Below, in pieces: positions 12,195-24,500 of a DNA stretch of 64,000 nt. Source of the DNA: Pomacea canaliculata. Lineage: Eukaryota; Mollusca; Gastropoda; Architaenioglossa; Ampullariidae. Under the pieces are notes generated by a model. The model was not told the DNA's origin, did no database searches, and worked only from the letters and a program-made list of their open reading frames with translations. Made by a program: the position numbers and the translations under genes. Location: contig NC_037593.1 of NCBI RefSeq assembly GCF_003073045.1, positions 9,968,735-10,032,734 of the forward strand. Direction: 5' to 3'. Each line of letters begins with the position of its first letter. Position 1 is the stretch's first letter.

Positions 12195-12403
12195 AGGAGA
12201 GATATAAAGACTGGAATTCTCATCTTTGATGGCACCAGCTGTCTTTATAGCAATCCTTCAAAGAGAGAGATATAAATACTAAAATTCTCATATCTGATGG
12301 CACCAGCTGCTTTTATAGCAATCCTTCAAAGAGAGAGAATATAAAGACTGTAATTCTCATCTGTGATGGCACCAGCTGTTCTTTGTGCCAGTCGTTCAAA
12401 GTA
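12195..12403. repeat. Tandem triplication, period 68-69 bp
   Basis: Three adjacent units carry GATATAAA or AATATAAA, then AATTCTCAT, then GATGGCACCAGCTG, then a TTCAAAG block. ATATAAA anchors fall at about 12,202, 12,270 and 12,339. The first two units are most alike; the third diverges at its right end. All frames are interrupted. Confidence 0.8.
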
Positions 12404-12828
12404 CAGTTTTCACTTCTGTTGATCTCATAATTTATGTTTCCAATACTTTTCTCCAGATGGTATCTGCTGGCGTATTTAAAACTAAAACTTTCTATAGTTT
12501 AAGCATGTTTGAACACAAAGTAATGTTGAGCGAAAGGCAGGACATATTATTTCTGGCATTAGGAAGGATGTCTATGACAAGTGGCGCTAAGTTTAGAAGC
12601 GTGACATCAACAGCAGACTTGATGCAGATGTGATTTACATGAATTATTATGCAATCATTACTCAATCATGACACAATGTCTTAACCCAAACAGACCATAG
12701 GGGGCACCGAGGCACCCTCAGCGAACAACCACTTTTGTCTAAAAGTTATGGTTATCCAGTAGCACTGCGCTCATTAAGCTCACGCGCTATTCCTAGTTAT
12801 CTTGTGACAGTGTTAATGCGATTCTGGA

Positions 12829-13175
12829 TCACGTGTTCAGCTTGATTTTGTTTAGATGGCTGATTAGGCTTTTGGTTCTTTGGTACTGGCAATATTTAAT
12901 GTTCCCTTTCTTTGGGAGGTGTAGGACTAGTGATGACTTCCATTCTTTGCGTTCCCAGATTCTTTGACATAGAACAGTAAGAGCCTCTTTTATTTTCCTC
13001 CACCATGCTTGAGTAGCTCAGCTGTGGCGTTGTCACGTGACATATCTTTTTCCTTCAGACTACAATATGGTTCTCTCGACTTCTTCCCGTAGGACTGGCA
13101 GGCCTGCAAGCTCACTGATTCTAGTTTGGCTGTTTTGAAGGATGGTGTCGGCTGTCCTCAGTTGGAAGTTGTTAT
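12829..13175 (-). mobile_element. Decayed LINE reverse-transcriptase fragment
   Basis: Minus-strand translation gives, across frameshifts and stops, fragments typical of animal non-LTR retrotransposon reverse transcriptase: LPVLREEVERTI, then ATAELLKHGGG, then IWERKEWKSSLVLHLPKKGN, then SLISHLNKI. These line up in the order found in such enzymes (the AELLKHGG and LPKKGN..C..YR blocks around RT motifs 1-2). At least one frameshift lies between the second and third fragments and one in-frame stop lies before the second. No flanking ORF1, endonuclease or 3' end is seen. It is a fossil fragment of an RTE- or CR1-like LINE; I cannot fix the clade. Confidence 0.75.
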
Positions 13176-14961
13176 AATCATTATAACTGTCCATTTAGTG
13201 AATATTTGCTTTCTGTGGAAAGGTCGGCACTGATAATTAGTAGTTTCCATTTGCAGTAATTGTACAATAGGTAGAAACTGAAGGTCAGGTTTTTCCACGA
13301 CTGATATACAGTAATGATCACAGCATGTTGTCTAAGTACGGTTATCAAGAGATCCATTAATCACAACTGGAAAGCTTACATGCCTAAAAAAATGTTCCTG
13401 CATTGCACTATTGTTCTTTTCTGCCATGTAATAATCAGCTGCTAAGAACTGGAGACGACGATGGTACTTTCGCCAAAAGAGGACTGACCATGTAGGGTTC
13501 TCCGCCTCTTCTACTGAACGAAAAAAAAAATGAAGACACTTTGGTCAGTTACCAAGGGAATTAAATAGATGCTTTTCTTACAGACTCTTTCTGACCTCCT
13601 GCTGTCACTGACATGACAATACTGTGACAGGCTACGATGGAATCTCAGCATTGTCGATGACACGATCTAAAATTATTCTGTCCAATCCAGCATGCACACC
13701 AACAAGCGCGCAGCACGTTCATGTGGCGGTAGGCCCCCCACCCGCCTTATTCGACACCCCCCTGTCAATGTTTCTCTTACACACAAGAGAAGAGTGGTGG
13801 AAAGTCGTCCTTCATGACATATCAAAAAGGTAGATCTCTGTACCTTTGCTTGTCCATTGGTCACAAGTAGTCTCCCAAGTCCTTTCAGTTTAGAGCGTTT
13901 TAGGGTCCCTCTGGCACAAGTTCATAATTCAATCCGGATAAAGGATTGTAAGTGTCGTCCTTCAGCAAGTGTTATACTGGTCGCTTCAGTGGCTGGATGT
14001 CAAAGGGCAGCAACTCATCAAAAGACACGACAGCTGTGACCTTTGACATCTAGAGAATGGCTTTCAGCAAAACACAACAGTCATCGTGTGGACAATGAGC
14101 AAGTATTGTAACTGATGGTGACCGGGGCAAATGTAACTTCGCTCGCTCAAGGTGCAAAAAAACCAAAAAACAACTTCCTACCCCACTGAATGCAAAAATT
14201 GCATTAAAAAGCAAAACTGTAATTGAAACTCCAAGAGCAATTTTACGGTAGTCTGCGTATGTAATAATAAGTTAACACAGAGAAAGAGAAGTGAAAGCTT
14301 TCTCCAAAGAATGACCCGGAAATGACTGTCTGCAGACTTGAGCGACGCATGCGCAGACCTTCGATGCCTATTGCTCGCCCCATGGGATGTTCGTGCTCGC
14401 CCGTTTACGATGTACATTATTAAGATTAAAGATTATTTTCGCTACCCTTTTAGGAATGTTCGTTATCCACACCTACCAAATTATCAGTCTGTTTAGTCTC
14501 TCGTATTTTGATTGGAAGAAACCGAGCTAAACTTATGTACGATCTTGTGATTATTAAATGTAAACATTATTTTTGCAACAAAGAGCCCAAGATTCGTTTC
14601 GAAACTTAAAATAGACGTGTCAGCAATCTCCATTATAGACACATCTTGTTTTAAAAGGTGCTGATGAAGTCCAAAATTTCGATTAAATCAAGATGTGTAC
14701 AATGCTTTCGTCATCTACCTCCAAATACTAAGTAAATGTGCCTTTTTCGATGTCTAGACATACAGGCATCTTTTTAAATGCTTATGTCAAATACAACTAA
14801 TAAAATGTTGATCTACTTAATGATCACATAAGAACAAGTTGCTCACAGCATGAAGTAGGACTTTCCATTACTGTATTTATAAAAATAAAAAAAAAATAAA
14901 AAAGCTTTAGTTTATAAACAATAAGGAATGCATCAAAATCAGAAATGTTCAGAACAAGAAG
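13176..14961. other. Non-coding stretch downstream of RBM19
   Basis: No gene recognised. Composition shifts here from the GC-richer left flank to the AT-rich gene cluster. The right part (about 14,440-14,960) is AT-rich with A runs near 14,880-14,905 and probably lies just beyond the RBM19 poly(A) site. Confidence 0.5.
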
Positions 14962-14967
14962 TTTATT
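14962..14967 (-). terminator. RBM19: Candidate poly(A) signal of RBM19
   Basis: AATAAA on the minus strand (plus TTTATT) about 540 bp past the RBM19 stop codon. It is the first canonical hexamer I see downstream, implying a 3' UTR of roughly 0.55 kb. Confidence 0.5.
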
Positions 14968-15150
14968 CTCTCAGATGTGACAAGTGTTCACTTTTAACTC
15001 CTATAATTGTTATTTTGGTTTTTCAAATGCCAAGATTTTAGAAATATAATGACATCACCAATCATTCAGACAACTTTCACACTGTCCTAGCAACCAGAAA
15101 ATGATCTGTAATTTGTACATTTGTCCAAGGATTATTATGTCCATTATTCA

Positions 15151-15215
15151 GTGCTGAAATTTCAAACCAGTCCATTTCAGTCCTTAATGAAAAGTGGAGT
15201 TCCACACTAATGTGC
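15151..15215. repeat. Left copy of a 65-bp repeat in the RBM19 3' end
   Basis: Matches 15,571-15,635 in direct orientation. Both share TTTCAAACCAGTCCATTT and TCCTTA.TGAAAA.TGGA. This copy lies in the presumed RBM19 3' UTR; the other lies in the last intron. Confidence 0.75.
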
Positions 15216-15505
15216 CTTCTGTTTTACAAGTGCAATCCACAATTCCTTCATCACTTTCTGCAGTTTAAAATTCCTTGAAAGATTTATCTCTTTCGTCCGT
15301 CTTCATTTTTTAAAAGCACACAGAACTGTGTACATGATCCATCCTAGAGTCATTCACAGATAAACAAGGATTGCAGTAGAAGGCGATTCACTTACACTGA
15401 CGACTCCAAATAAGCTGACAGTGACAATAAGAAATCCTTTCCGGTCTCTTTGGTCTTCAAAGACTCCAAATATTAGCAGCTTGCCTTTAGTGACCTCCTG
15501 AGTGT

Positions 15506-18500
15506 TCATTCCAGTGAATCCAGCAAAGCTGACTTCTTCAGCTTCTTAGATGGACCCCCTGAAAGCAAAAGTACTGACATTTCAAACCAGTCCATTTAAA
15601 TCCTTAGTGAAAACTGGAAATCAAAACTGGCATGTACAAAGCATTCACTTCAATGCCCAGCTGTAGAGAGCAATGTTAGCCTTCATCCACACATCAGATT
15701 CAACACTATGTTTCCCAAAGTCTTTTAAACTCCTCATTCTTTTGCCGCCACATCTTAAACATGCTGCCTATACAGTTAAAAGGAAGACAAAGGCAGATCA
15801 TGAATTTCTACTGATGTTAATCATGACACCCCTCAAAACACACAACAAAAAAAAATAAAATCTGATGAATAATTTTTTCCACAAAATGCTGGAGACAAGG
15901 TGAATTACCTCCATGGAAATGAAGTGATGTTTTACGGCGCAGGTCTTCCACAGTTTCAGCTGTTTCTGCCCATTCAAGCACAAGCCTTCTCCCGTAAAGA
16001 TGTGTTGAATGGCACAGGGTATCAAATGCACGCTGCAAGGGAGAAAGATGCACATGAAGATAAGAGACCCTAATTTATCAACAGTGCGCAAGATCCACCA
16101 CTAAAGCTAAAGCTCTTTAAGTGTCAGACTGGCTGCCAGGAGAAAAGGATAGCTGAGCTTTTAGAGGACTGGCTTCTGAACCCAAAGGTAGGCAAGTTCA
16201 ATAACTGCAACAAACTTTCTTCAGCCTATCCAGGTGTTGGGAATAGGTATCCACAGGGTTGGGGAAAGTAAAGCAGCAAGGAGAGAGGGGCGCTTCCCTC
16301 ATACAAAGGGGCACTGCCCTCACACAAAACAGAAAATAATGAGATCTCTAACACCTCACTCCCCAAAATGACCTAAAATATGGTTAGGAGACATTGCTTA
16401 CATTTAAATAAAATGATCAAGCCCCAGCAGATTTTGGATTAGGCATAAATGTAAACAAAAGAGATTCCAAAATCACGAACAAGCCACCCTTCACAAAAGA
16501 ATCAAATGACTGCAGACTCAAAAGGCTACATCCACTAAAAGTTTACATGCACAGTCCTTAACATTCGACATGCAGTTTCTTATTAGTCTATTACAGATTT
16601 TTTTGTGATGCCTAAAAATATTAAATGCAACATGTGAATTCTCAGTTCATGAATCAAAAGCAGACATGCTGTTAAAGGCCAAACATCTTCTGCAGGGCAG
16701 AAAAAAATGGTTAAGACCAGGTGAGGGAGGGGAGGGTACTATGCCAGGCCAGATGGAAACAATAACGTATGATCATGAGAGCAGTTGGCATCACTATGTT
16801 TCCTGGGTCAAACCATTCTTTCTCCTTCTATTGTAGAAGTTTGGCCTTTAACCTCAAAAACAATGCAGAGAAAACAGTTAAATAGTTCTGTATTATTCTA
16901 AGGCATAGAAACACAGAATTCCAAGAGACTATGTTCAGAAAAATTATAAACTCTATATACATTTATGAAAAATGGTGTGAAGCAATAAAACATTTCTTTA
17001 CCTTAGCATCCTGTTTAGTGAGAAAGTCAACAAAGGCAAAACCTCGATGGGAACCTGTACCACTCAGTTTCTTGGGAAGTCGCACATACTTGAGTTCTCC
17101 AAAGACCCTTTATTAAAAAAAAAAAAAAGACACAAGTTCATATAAAACATATGCAAACTTCTTGATGCAAAATAATTACAAAAAATGAAAATCTAGAATG
17201 GCCAATGACCATTATTATTTGAAATATGCATAGATTATTTCGTTTAGAACTTCATTTATATATAATTCACAATATGGAAAATAAAGTGTATTAGAAGTTA
17301 TTCTTAAATTATATGGTATGCAAAGACTACATTTTTTTACAAAGTAAAAATTGCTTTTAGCAGTCTATCTTATGCCTATGAATGATTGAAAAAAAACCTA
17401 AAATATTAAAAAAAAACCCCAGAAAGTCTTACTTGAACAGATCTTCCACTTCCTTACGTTTGGCCTGGAAAGGTATATTCCGCACCAAAATTTTGGAACT
17501 GGTCTGTTTCTTTTCCTTGGCGTTCTTCCTCCCTGGAACTTTAGGATGCCTGAAATGATAAATTTGTAATGGTAATCACGTCCAAAGCATCTTGAAAACA
17601 CTTTAACATGCACGTTTACAAAAGTAGAACCCATCATGATTCCCTTCTCCTTAGCTAATCCATACCATTTCTTCCATTGCCATACTACCATGTGAAAAAA
17701 AAACAAAAAACCAAACAAACAAAAAACAAAAACCCTGAAGGAGATGAAAAAAAAATCAAGTCAACAACTAAACACTCAAAAGATTAAATACAGAAATTTA
17801 ATGACTGAAAGTCCATAATCAACTTACAAAGCCTCCCTGTTGGACAGTTTCAATTCCAGCTGATGCCCATCTAGCTGACAATGCTGCAGAACTTTGAGGG
17901 CCTCTTCAGCACAAGCCTTCTGCTTAAACTCCACAAAACCATACCCCATTGACAGCAGTTTACCTGAAACAGCACATAAGAATGGTCAGCCATGATGTTA
18001 AGCACATCCACACCTTTCAAGACAGTCTGCCTATACTGTGCTCTATTCTTGTTACAACTGTTGTTGGAACGACCAGCAATAAAGAAAAAGCCTTTTACAC
18101 CGAAATTCACACACACATTCAATCTTACTACAACTATGTTTAGCTCATTGTTTTATACAATCGTTTCACATCCCTCCATTGTGTAAACATTCAAGACTTG
18201 TCTACAAAACAATCATCTCTGTAACTAAGTTAAGCCCTTGCTTTTTTGCTATCTACCCCACCCAAAAGAATAAAACAAGATAAAAAATCTCACATGCTTA
18301 ATGATCAAGCATGATCTGATGTTCAAAGAATACTTTTTAGAAGTTCCAGTCAAAGATCATAAATAAGAAGAAGAACTACAGTAAAAACTACAAATACAGA
18401 AAATAAAAGTAATGAATAGGTCGGAACCTGGATTTTTCATATCCTTTTTCTTGGCAATTGTGACTCGCAGAATATCTCCACACTGGCTGAACAACTGTCC

Positions 18501-21500
18501 AAACATCAGAATACCATGTCATGAGAGTTCTAGCAGCACAAAACTACAACCCTTATCTAACACTCATAAATTAAAGAATACAAAATAAAGGCCTCCTCCA
18601 ATCTTTAAAAAAAGACTACAGCAAAATAATCTCTTGCTATAGCTACGATGGAGACCATTAAAAGGCAACAATAACAAAGAATCAACTTTATGAATACAAG
18701 GCACTGTCTTTGTGGATACAAGGCAAAGACTTTGTGAATATAAAACATTTTTCCAATATAAGGCATTGTCTTTATGAATACAAGGCATTATTGGCTACAG
18801 AGATGTTTGATGTTAACCCTTTAGGTGCAATGATTACAATTTTGGGGGTAGGGGAGCTGTTTTATGGCAAGTCTGCAACTATGGTCGCATCCCAAGCGAG
18901 AAGCCAGCTCAGTGAAAAGTGTCACACTCAGAGGAAGAACAGCGTTCTCATGAACTCAGGTCAGCTAACACTGTTACTAATAACAAGCACTTAACCATTG
19001 CACCACTGGACCATGCCTTATGACTGAACCACCTTATCAGAATGTGAGGAACAACAGCTCTGGTTTTCAAGATCATGTGCAGTCATTTATGACACAAATG
19101 ATGAAGTTTTTATTTCACCTCTTTTACAGAAGATTCTTCTGTGTTAAAATTGAGGTTTTTCACAAACAAGTTTGCCCCAGGTTCTGCTTCTTCCTCCTCA
19201 TCTTCTCCTGAATCCACCCCTGAGTCCACCTAAAACATAAGAAAACAACATACCACAGACATAAATAAATGGACAAGTATCATCCAAAATGTTTCTGAAC
19301 AGTAGCACAAAAGAACTGTCGCTGATGTGCTACTATTAAGCTGTATCTGTAATTGCACTTTAAAAAAAACTGTTTTTAAAGCACCACTCTCTTACTGGTT
19401 TGCTCTTTCCTACATCTGCCTTCTTCTCCTCTAGTGTCTCCTCCTTCGTGTCCACCTCATCACCCTGATCAGCTGAAGACTTTTCCAAATTCTTTGCAAA
19501 AATATTCGTGGGTGCCCACTCCAGATACAGTGGCAAATGGTGAAACTGAAACACCCAATGGCAAATTTACACATAACATCTGCCCTTAAATGCTTTCCAC
19601 AGAAATCATTCAGTCATGCCATCAGATCATTCAGCCATACTATCAAATAATTCTTTCAAAACTGGTCTCTTTACCACTATGTTCTTCTCTCTTACATGCA
19701 CGCATGCACATGCACACACACAAAATCTTCTTTCGTGGCAGAATCTACCTTGGTGTAGGCCAGCTTTGTGAAGCCCTGTTTGGCTTCGTATGGTTCAATG
19801 TACTCAATAATTGCTGTGATACCAGATGGTGGTAGAATAACACGACCAAGTGAACCAAATTTACTAAAGATCTCTGTAAGCTCTTCAGCCTTGGTGCCAG
19901 CAGGTAAATTTTTAGCCAGAATAACTGTTTTGCTTCTCTCCCCTGCAGCCTGGCAAAAAAAAATAAAACAACCACATTTATAGCTCATTCAAGACATCAG
20001 ATTCTGTATATTTATTGCAAATGTTCATCTTCACAGAGGCAAAACATTATCAGGCAAAAATAACTTCTAACTGTTATTACTTACAGTACAAATAATCAAA
20101 ATACAGACATTCAACAATACATTTTAAAGATCTTCCTTTTGATATACCAAAAATAAAAAAACAACAAAAAAAAAAAAAAAGAAAAAAAAGATGAAGTTAG
20201 AAAGCTAAGCAAAGAAGATCATTTTAAATAACTCATCATGAAGAATGACCTACCTGACTAAAGCTGTCTAAAACAACACCATTGTCAATCAAGAAGTTTC
20301 TTGTCTCTACCACCAGCTGTGATTCTCCCAGCGCCATGCGTACACTTAGTGCCAGCTCGCCTTTCCCAGTCTGAAGTTAAAAACAATCAAAAAAACCTTT
20401 TGACCTAGAAACACTTCCATCATGCTGATCTAAACACAAATTCAACTTACATAGACAAGGTTGTGAAAAACTGAGAATTTATCATTAAGAAAACAAAAAT
20501 AGCAATTTTAAAATATGCAAATGACAATAATAATACACAACTAAAATTAAGAGAATATTACATTGTTTGACAGACTTACAGTGTCATCAAGGATTTCCCT
20601 TTTTTCTTTGTCATACTTTTTGGCCATAGCACTTGCTACAGCATCTGCTCCCAAAAATAATGTGTTCCAGTTGTGAGAACTGAAACGTCACAAATACTTA
20701 TGACATGATACATTTTTCACTTCAATTTTACATTGCTTAAAAAAGAAATTTAAGAACAGTAAAAAATTTTCCTAGCTAATTTCTTTTAAAATACAATGCA
20801 GATTTTTTGTCCACAGATAGAAGTAGAAAATGAATGAACATAGAAGAGAAATACACCAACAGTTCAATCAGTGCATGCTGCAGCTCCGTAAACAAGAAAT
20901 TTAGATAATTAGGAATGTGACCTTTCCCTATGTAATGGTGACTAAATTGCTATATCATATTACAGTGCTGCTGTTCCCTGGGTATTTAAAGCAAACATTA
21001 CCATGCACGAAAATAGGTTCACAAGCCAGCAAGATGTTCGTTGCAAGACAAACAGCTCTCACCTCTTAGCCATTGCTTTAATCTCTTGGTCTTTTTTCTT
21101 TTTGTAGGAGGACTGTTCTGTTGACAAATTGACACTTATATAACTGAACCTTTTCTTTCTCAATAACAAACACTTTAAATTTTGTGACATACATGTCCTC
21201 TCACCCCCTCACACACCCCTACACAAACCCCACTTTGCACAACTAACCAAATTTTAGAGGAAAACAGATCTATCAATATATGCCCACCACATATACCTTT
21301 TTATAAGCATGTGTAAATATTTTTTCCTGAGCTATATAGCCCAGTTGACACTGTAAATTCCATACCTGAAGATTGATAGCGTTCTTGTGCTGAGATTCCA
21401 GGCAAAATATGAAGCATCCTGCCCTGTAAGACGTAATATACTCACTGTAAAATCTTGGTAACTCATAAATAAAGAGCCAATGTTAAATGAATTTTACAAT

Positions 21501-24500
21501 CACTGATCGGACATCACATAAATCACAACAAATCACATAAATCACACACAAAGGGTAAGAAATACACAGAGTATGTGTGCCTTTGGAAACATCACTAGGA
21601 CAGATCCATAAACACACAAGGTCAAACACAAGAAGGCACATTAAATACACATTCTTATTGCTAATAAAATGTTATTTTGAGAGAAATATGCCATCTCAGT
21701 CTGCCAATGCTGATGAAGCTCTTCAAAATCACTACACAGTAAACTAAACTTCCCTCAAGATGTTTCCCAGCCACTGTCTTATTTCACTTACAATTGTTTC
21801 CTTGTCTGTGAAAATGTGCAGATTGCAATAAAACACTGGCAAGGATTGAACCCCATCAGCACTTCAGTATACATGGTTTGATTTTCTCTACTGTAACTAA
21901 AATTACCATGAAAGCTGTCCCATCTAGCTCAGCAAATGCTTTGACTGCATGCTCAGGAAGCATGTAGGTGACATGGGCAAATCCTTTGATTTTCTTTGTT
22001 AATGAGTCAATTGGCAAATCTACTTCTGTTATTGGTCCTGGAAAACAGAAAGAGAGTACACAGATTAGCTTTACCCTTCAATATATTAAGTTTTTTTAAA
22101 AAAAAATGACACAAGAAGATACCTGAAGAAATCTCAAAAATCATAGGAGTGTTTGCTTACTGTGCTGCTACTGTAAATTCAAATAAAAAATGAATTGTAC
22201 CTTAAAATATCACAAATTTAAAAAATAAATAAAAATATATATTACCGTATTTACTAAACAGCTTTTCTAAAGCTTCCTGCGTACACACATAGGCAAGGTT
22301 GCGCACGAAAAGTTTCCCAGACTGCACAGAAGAAAAATAACACCAATATGCAATCTGCCCTTCTGCTACTGCTTTCCTCCTCCATCTACAGTTTGAACTT
22401 GTAAAGATTTCTGCACATCATGTTATCTTGAAATATGCATTCACAGAATATACTCAAGATTTTAACTATTCAAAAAAAAGGCTGCACTTTTTTGTCTCTA
22501 GAATTATGTTGGAAAGAAAAATATCCATACCTCAGCAATACTTTCCATCTCTCCAGCATCTTCTTTCTGTGTAAAATACATACACACATATTGGCTGTAA
22601 TATAGTGTATCTGCATTAAAAGACAATCATTTCAAACTTACCAAAGCAATGGATACTTATATCAAAACAATCTCCAAGGGAAAATGTGTAGTACACCTTC
22701 ATTATTTTTCATAATCACAGCAACCATAAATTGTTGTGTACTGAAGGAAAACAGGGTGACAGCTGCACCACAAACATGTTTTCTTACTCCAATAAGGCTA
22801 TAAGATGCTTATTAAAATAACCTCGATTCTTCAGTATTTGATTATTCTTAAGTTTCATGTTTTCACAAGAATCCCCTACTGTTCATCTCAACAGGTTTTT
22901 AAATTAACAGCAAGTATTATCCTGTTATTTTAAAAGTGGCAAACTAATCCCATTTTGTTTTTCCTATCACAGGCACCAGAATCCCTTAATACACCCTTTC
23001 ACAAGTGACTATCACAATTAAAGATACCTGTTTTGATTAAACAAGAGAACAAATCCTGATGTTCTAAACTGAAAATATGACATACACTATTCATCCCAAA
23101 TGAGAATAAGCACTTTTTCAATTGCAGCAAATGGCAAGATGTCATGTGGTAGAAACTATAATATTTGCCAGATATGGTATACTACATAAAGTTGTGCCTA
23201 TTTTATACAAAAAGCTATGTTTTTAAAATCCAACCTTAAGCTCCCAAGGTCGAGGTGGACGTTCTTTAGTATCATCATCAGGAACATCTTCTGTAGTTCT
23301 TTTAAGGAATATTTTCTTCCCACCTACACAGAAGCAAATAAGTGCTAAGAATATGCACTGCAACCAAATGAAAGTACAAATACAATGTTCACAGATGAAA
23401 TAAGAATTGACCACAATATGCTGACATGCACAAACCCACCCACCAGAACCCCTCCCCCACCAATACAGAGTGAGTGGCCCGGTGGCGCAACGGTTAACGC
23501 CTGTCACCAATACAGTGAAAGTTAGCTGTCCAGCGCTCATTTCTCGTCTCGGGCACGCTGTTCTTTCTCTGCACATGGCATCTGTTTACAGGGCTAGCTG
23601 CTTGCCGTAATATAGCCTCAGTTGCTGGCATGGAGTAAAACACCAATCCCCCCCCCCCCCACCAATACAAAGTGCCCATGACTAATCAAAAGCTTTCAGT
23701 CCCTCCAGTTCAGACAATGATATCAGGCCCACATAAAATGCACAATATAACTGTCAATCCAGACAAGAAAACAAAAATGGAATCAAACCCCACAAAGAAA
23801 ACCCTCTATTAGAAAAACTGATCTGTATTAGAATAACATGAAACTCACCAATAAAGTTCCTGTTCTTTCCCATTGCTGACTCCAAATCTTTCTCCTGACT
23901 AAACTCCACAAATGCAATCCCTTTCATGAGAACAAAAGCAAATACAGATTATTTTTAAAGCAAAGTAGAGGCTTATGTACTCTGCCCTTGCCTGCCTACA
24001 CTTAAATGACTTTGGTTTCTACCATGATTTATCAAAAAGAAGAAAAACATTTACCACACATTAAAAGCACCTATAATAGTTCTACTATTTCCAAGTGTTA
24101 AATGATACATTGAATATTAAAATTTGAAATTAAAATGTGAAAACTGAAAACATACCAATAGAGTTTTTATTTTTATTTCTTGGAATTCGTACTTTCAGAC
24201 CTGTCAAGGGTTGAAAGAATTCCCGGATTGTTTTCTGGAAGAAACAAGGACTGTCAGCAGTGGCAAGGAGGAAACGTGATAGTGCAGCTGTGTTGGTCTA
24301 ACACAAGAATTATTGTTGGAAACCTACTGAGTAGTTAACCTGAGTAGAACCTGCTGTTCAAAAATTCATTAGTGAAGTGTGACATTAGTTAAAAACACTT
24401 ACAAAACTTCTGTGAGACAGATAAATTATACATTTAGTGAAGCCTGACTTTTATCTCCACACACACACACACTTCCCTCCTCAGTTTAGCATTCAACGAA

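Noticed and set aside
23473..23545. Possible tRNA gene (TGGCGCAACGG A box)
   Set aside because: No proper anticodon arm, B box or acceptor stem, and long target duplications flank a longer element, so it is a SINE.
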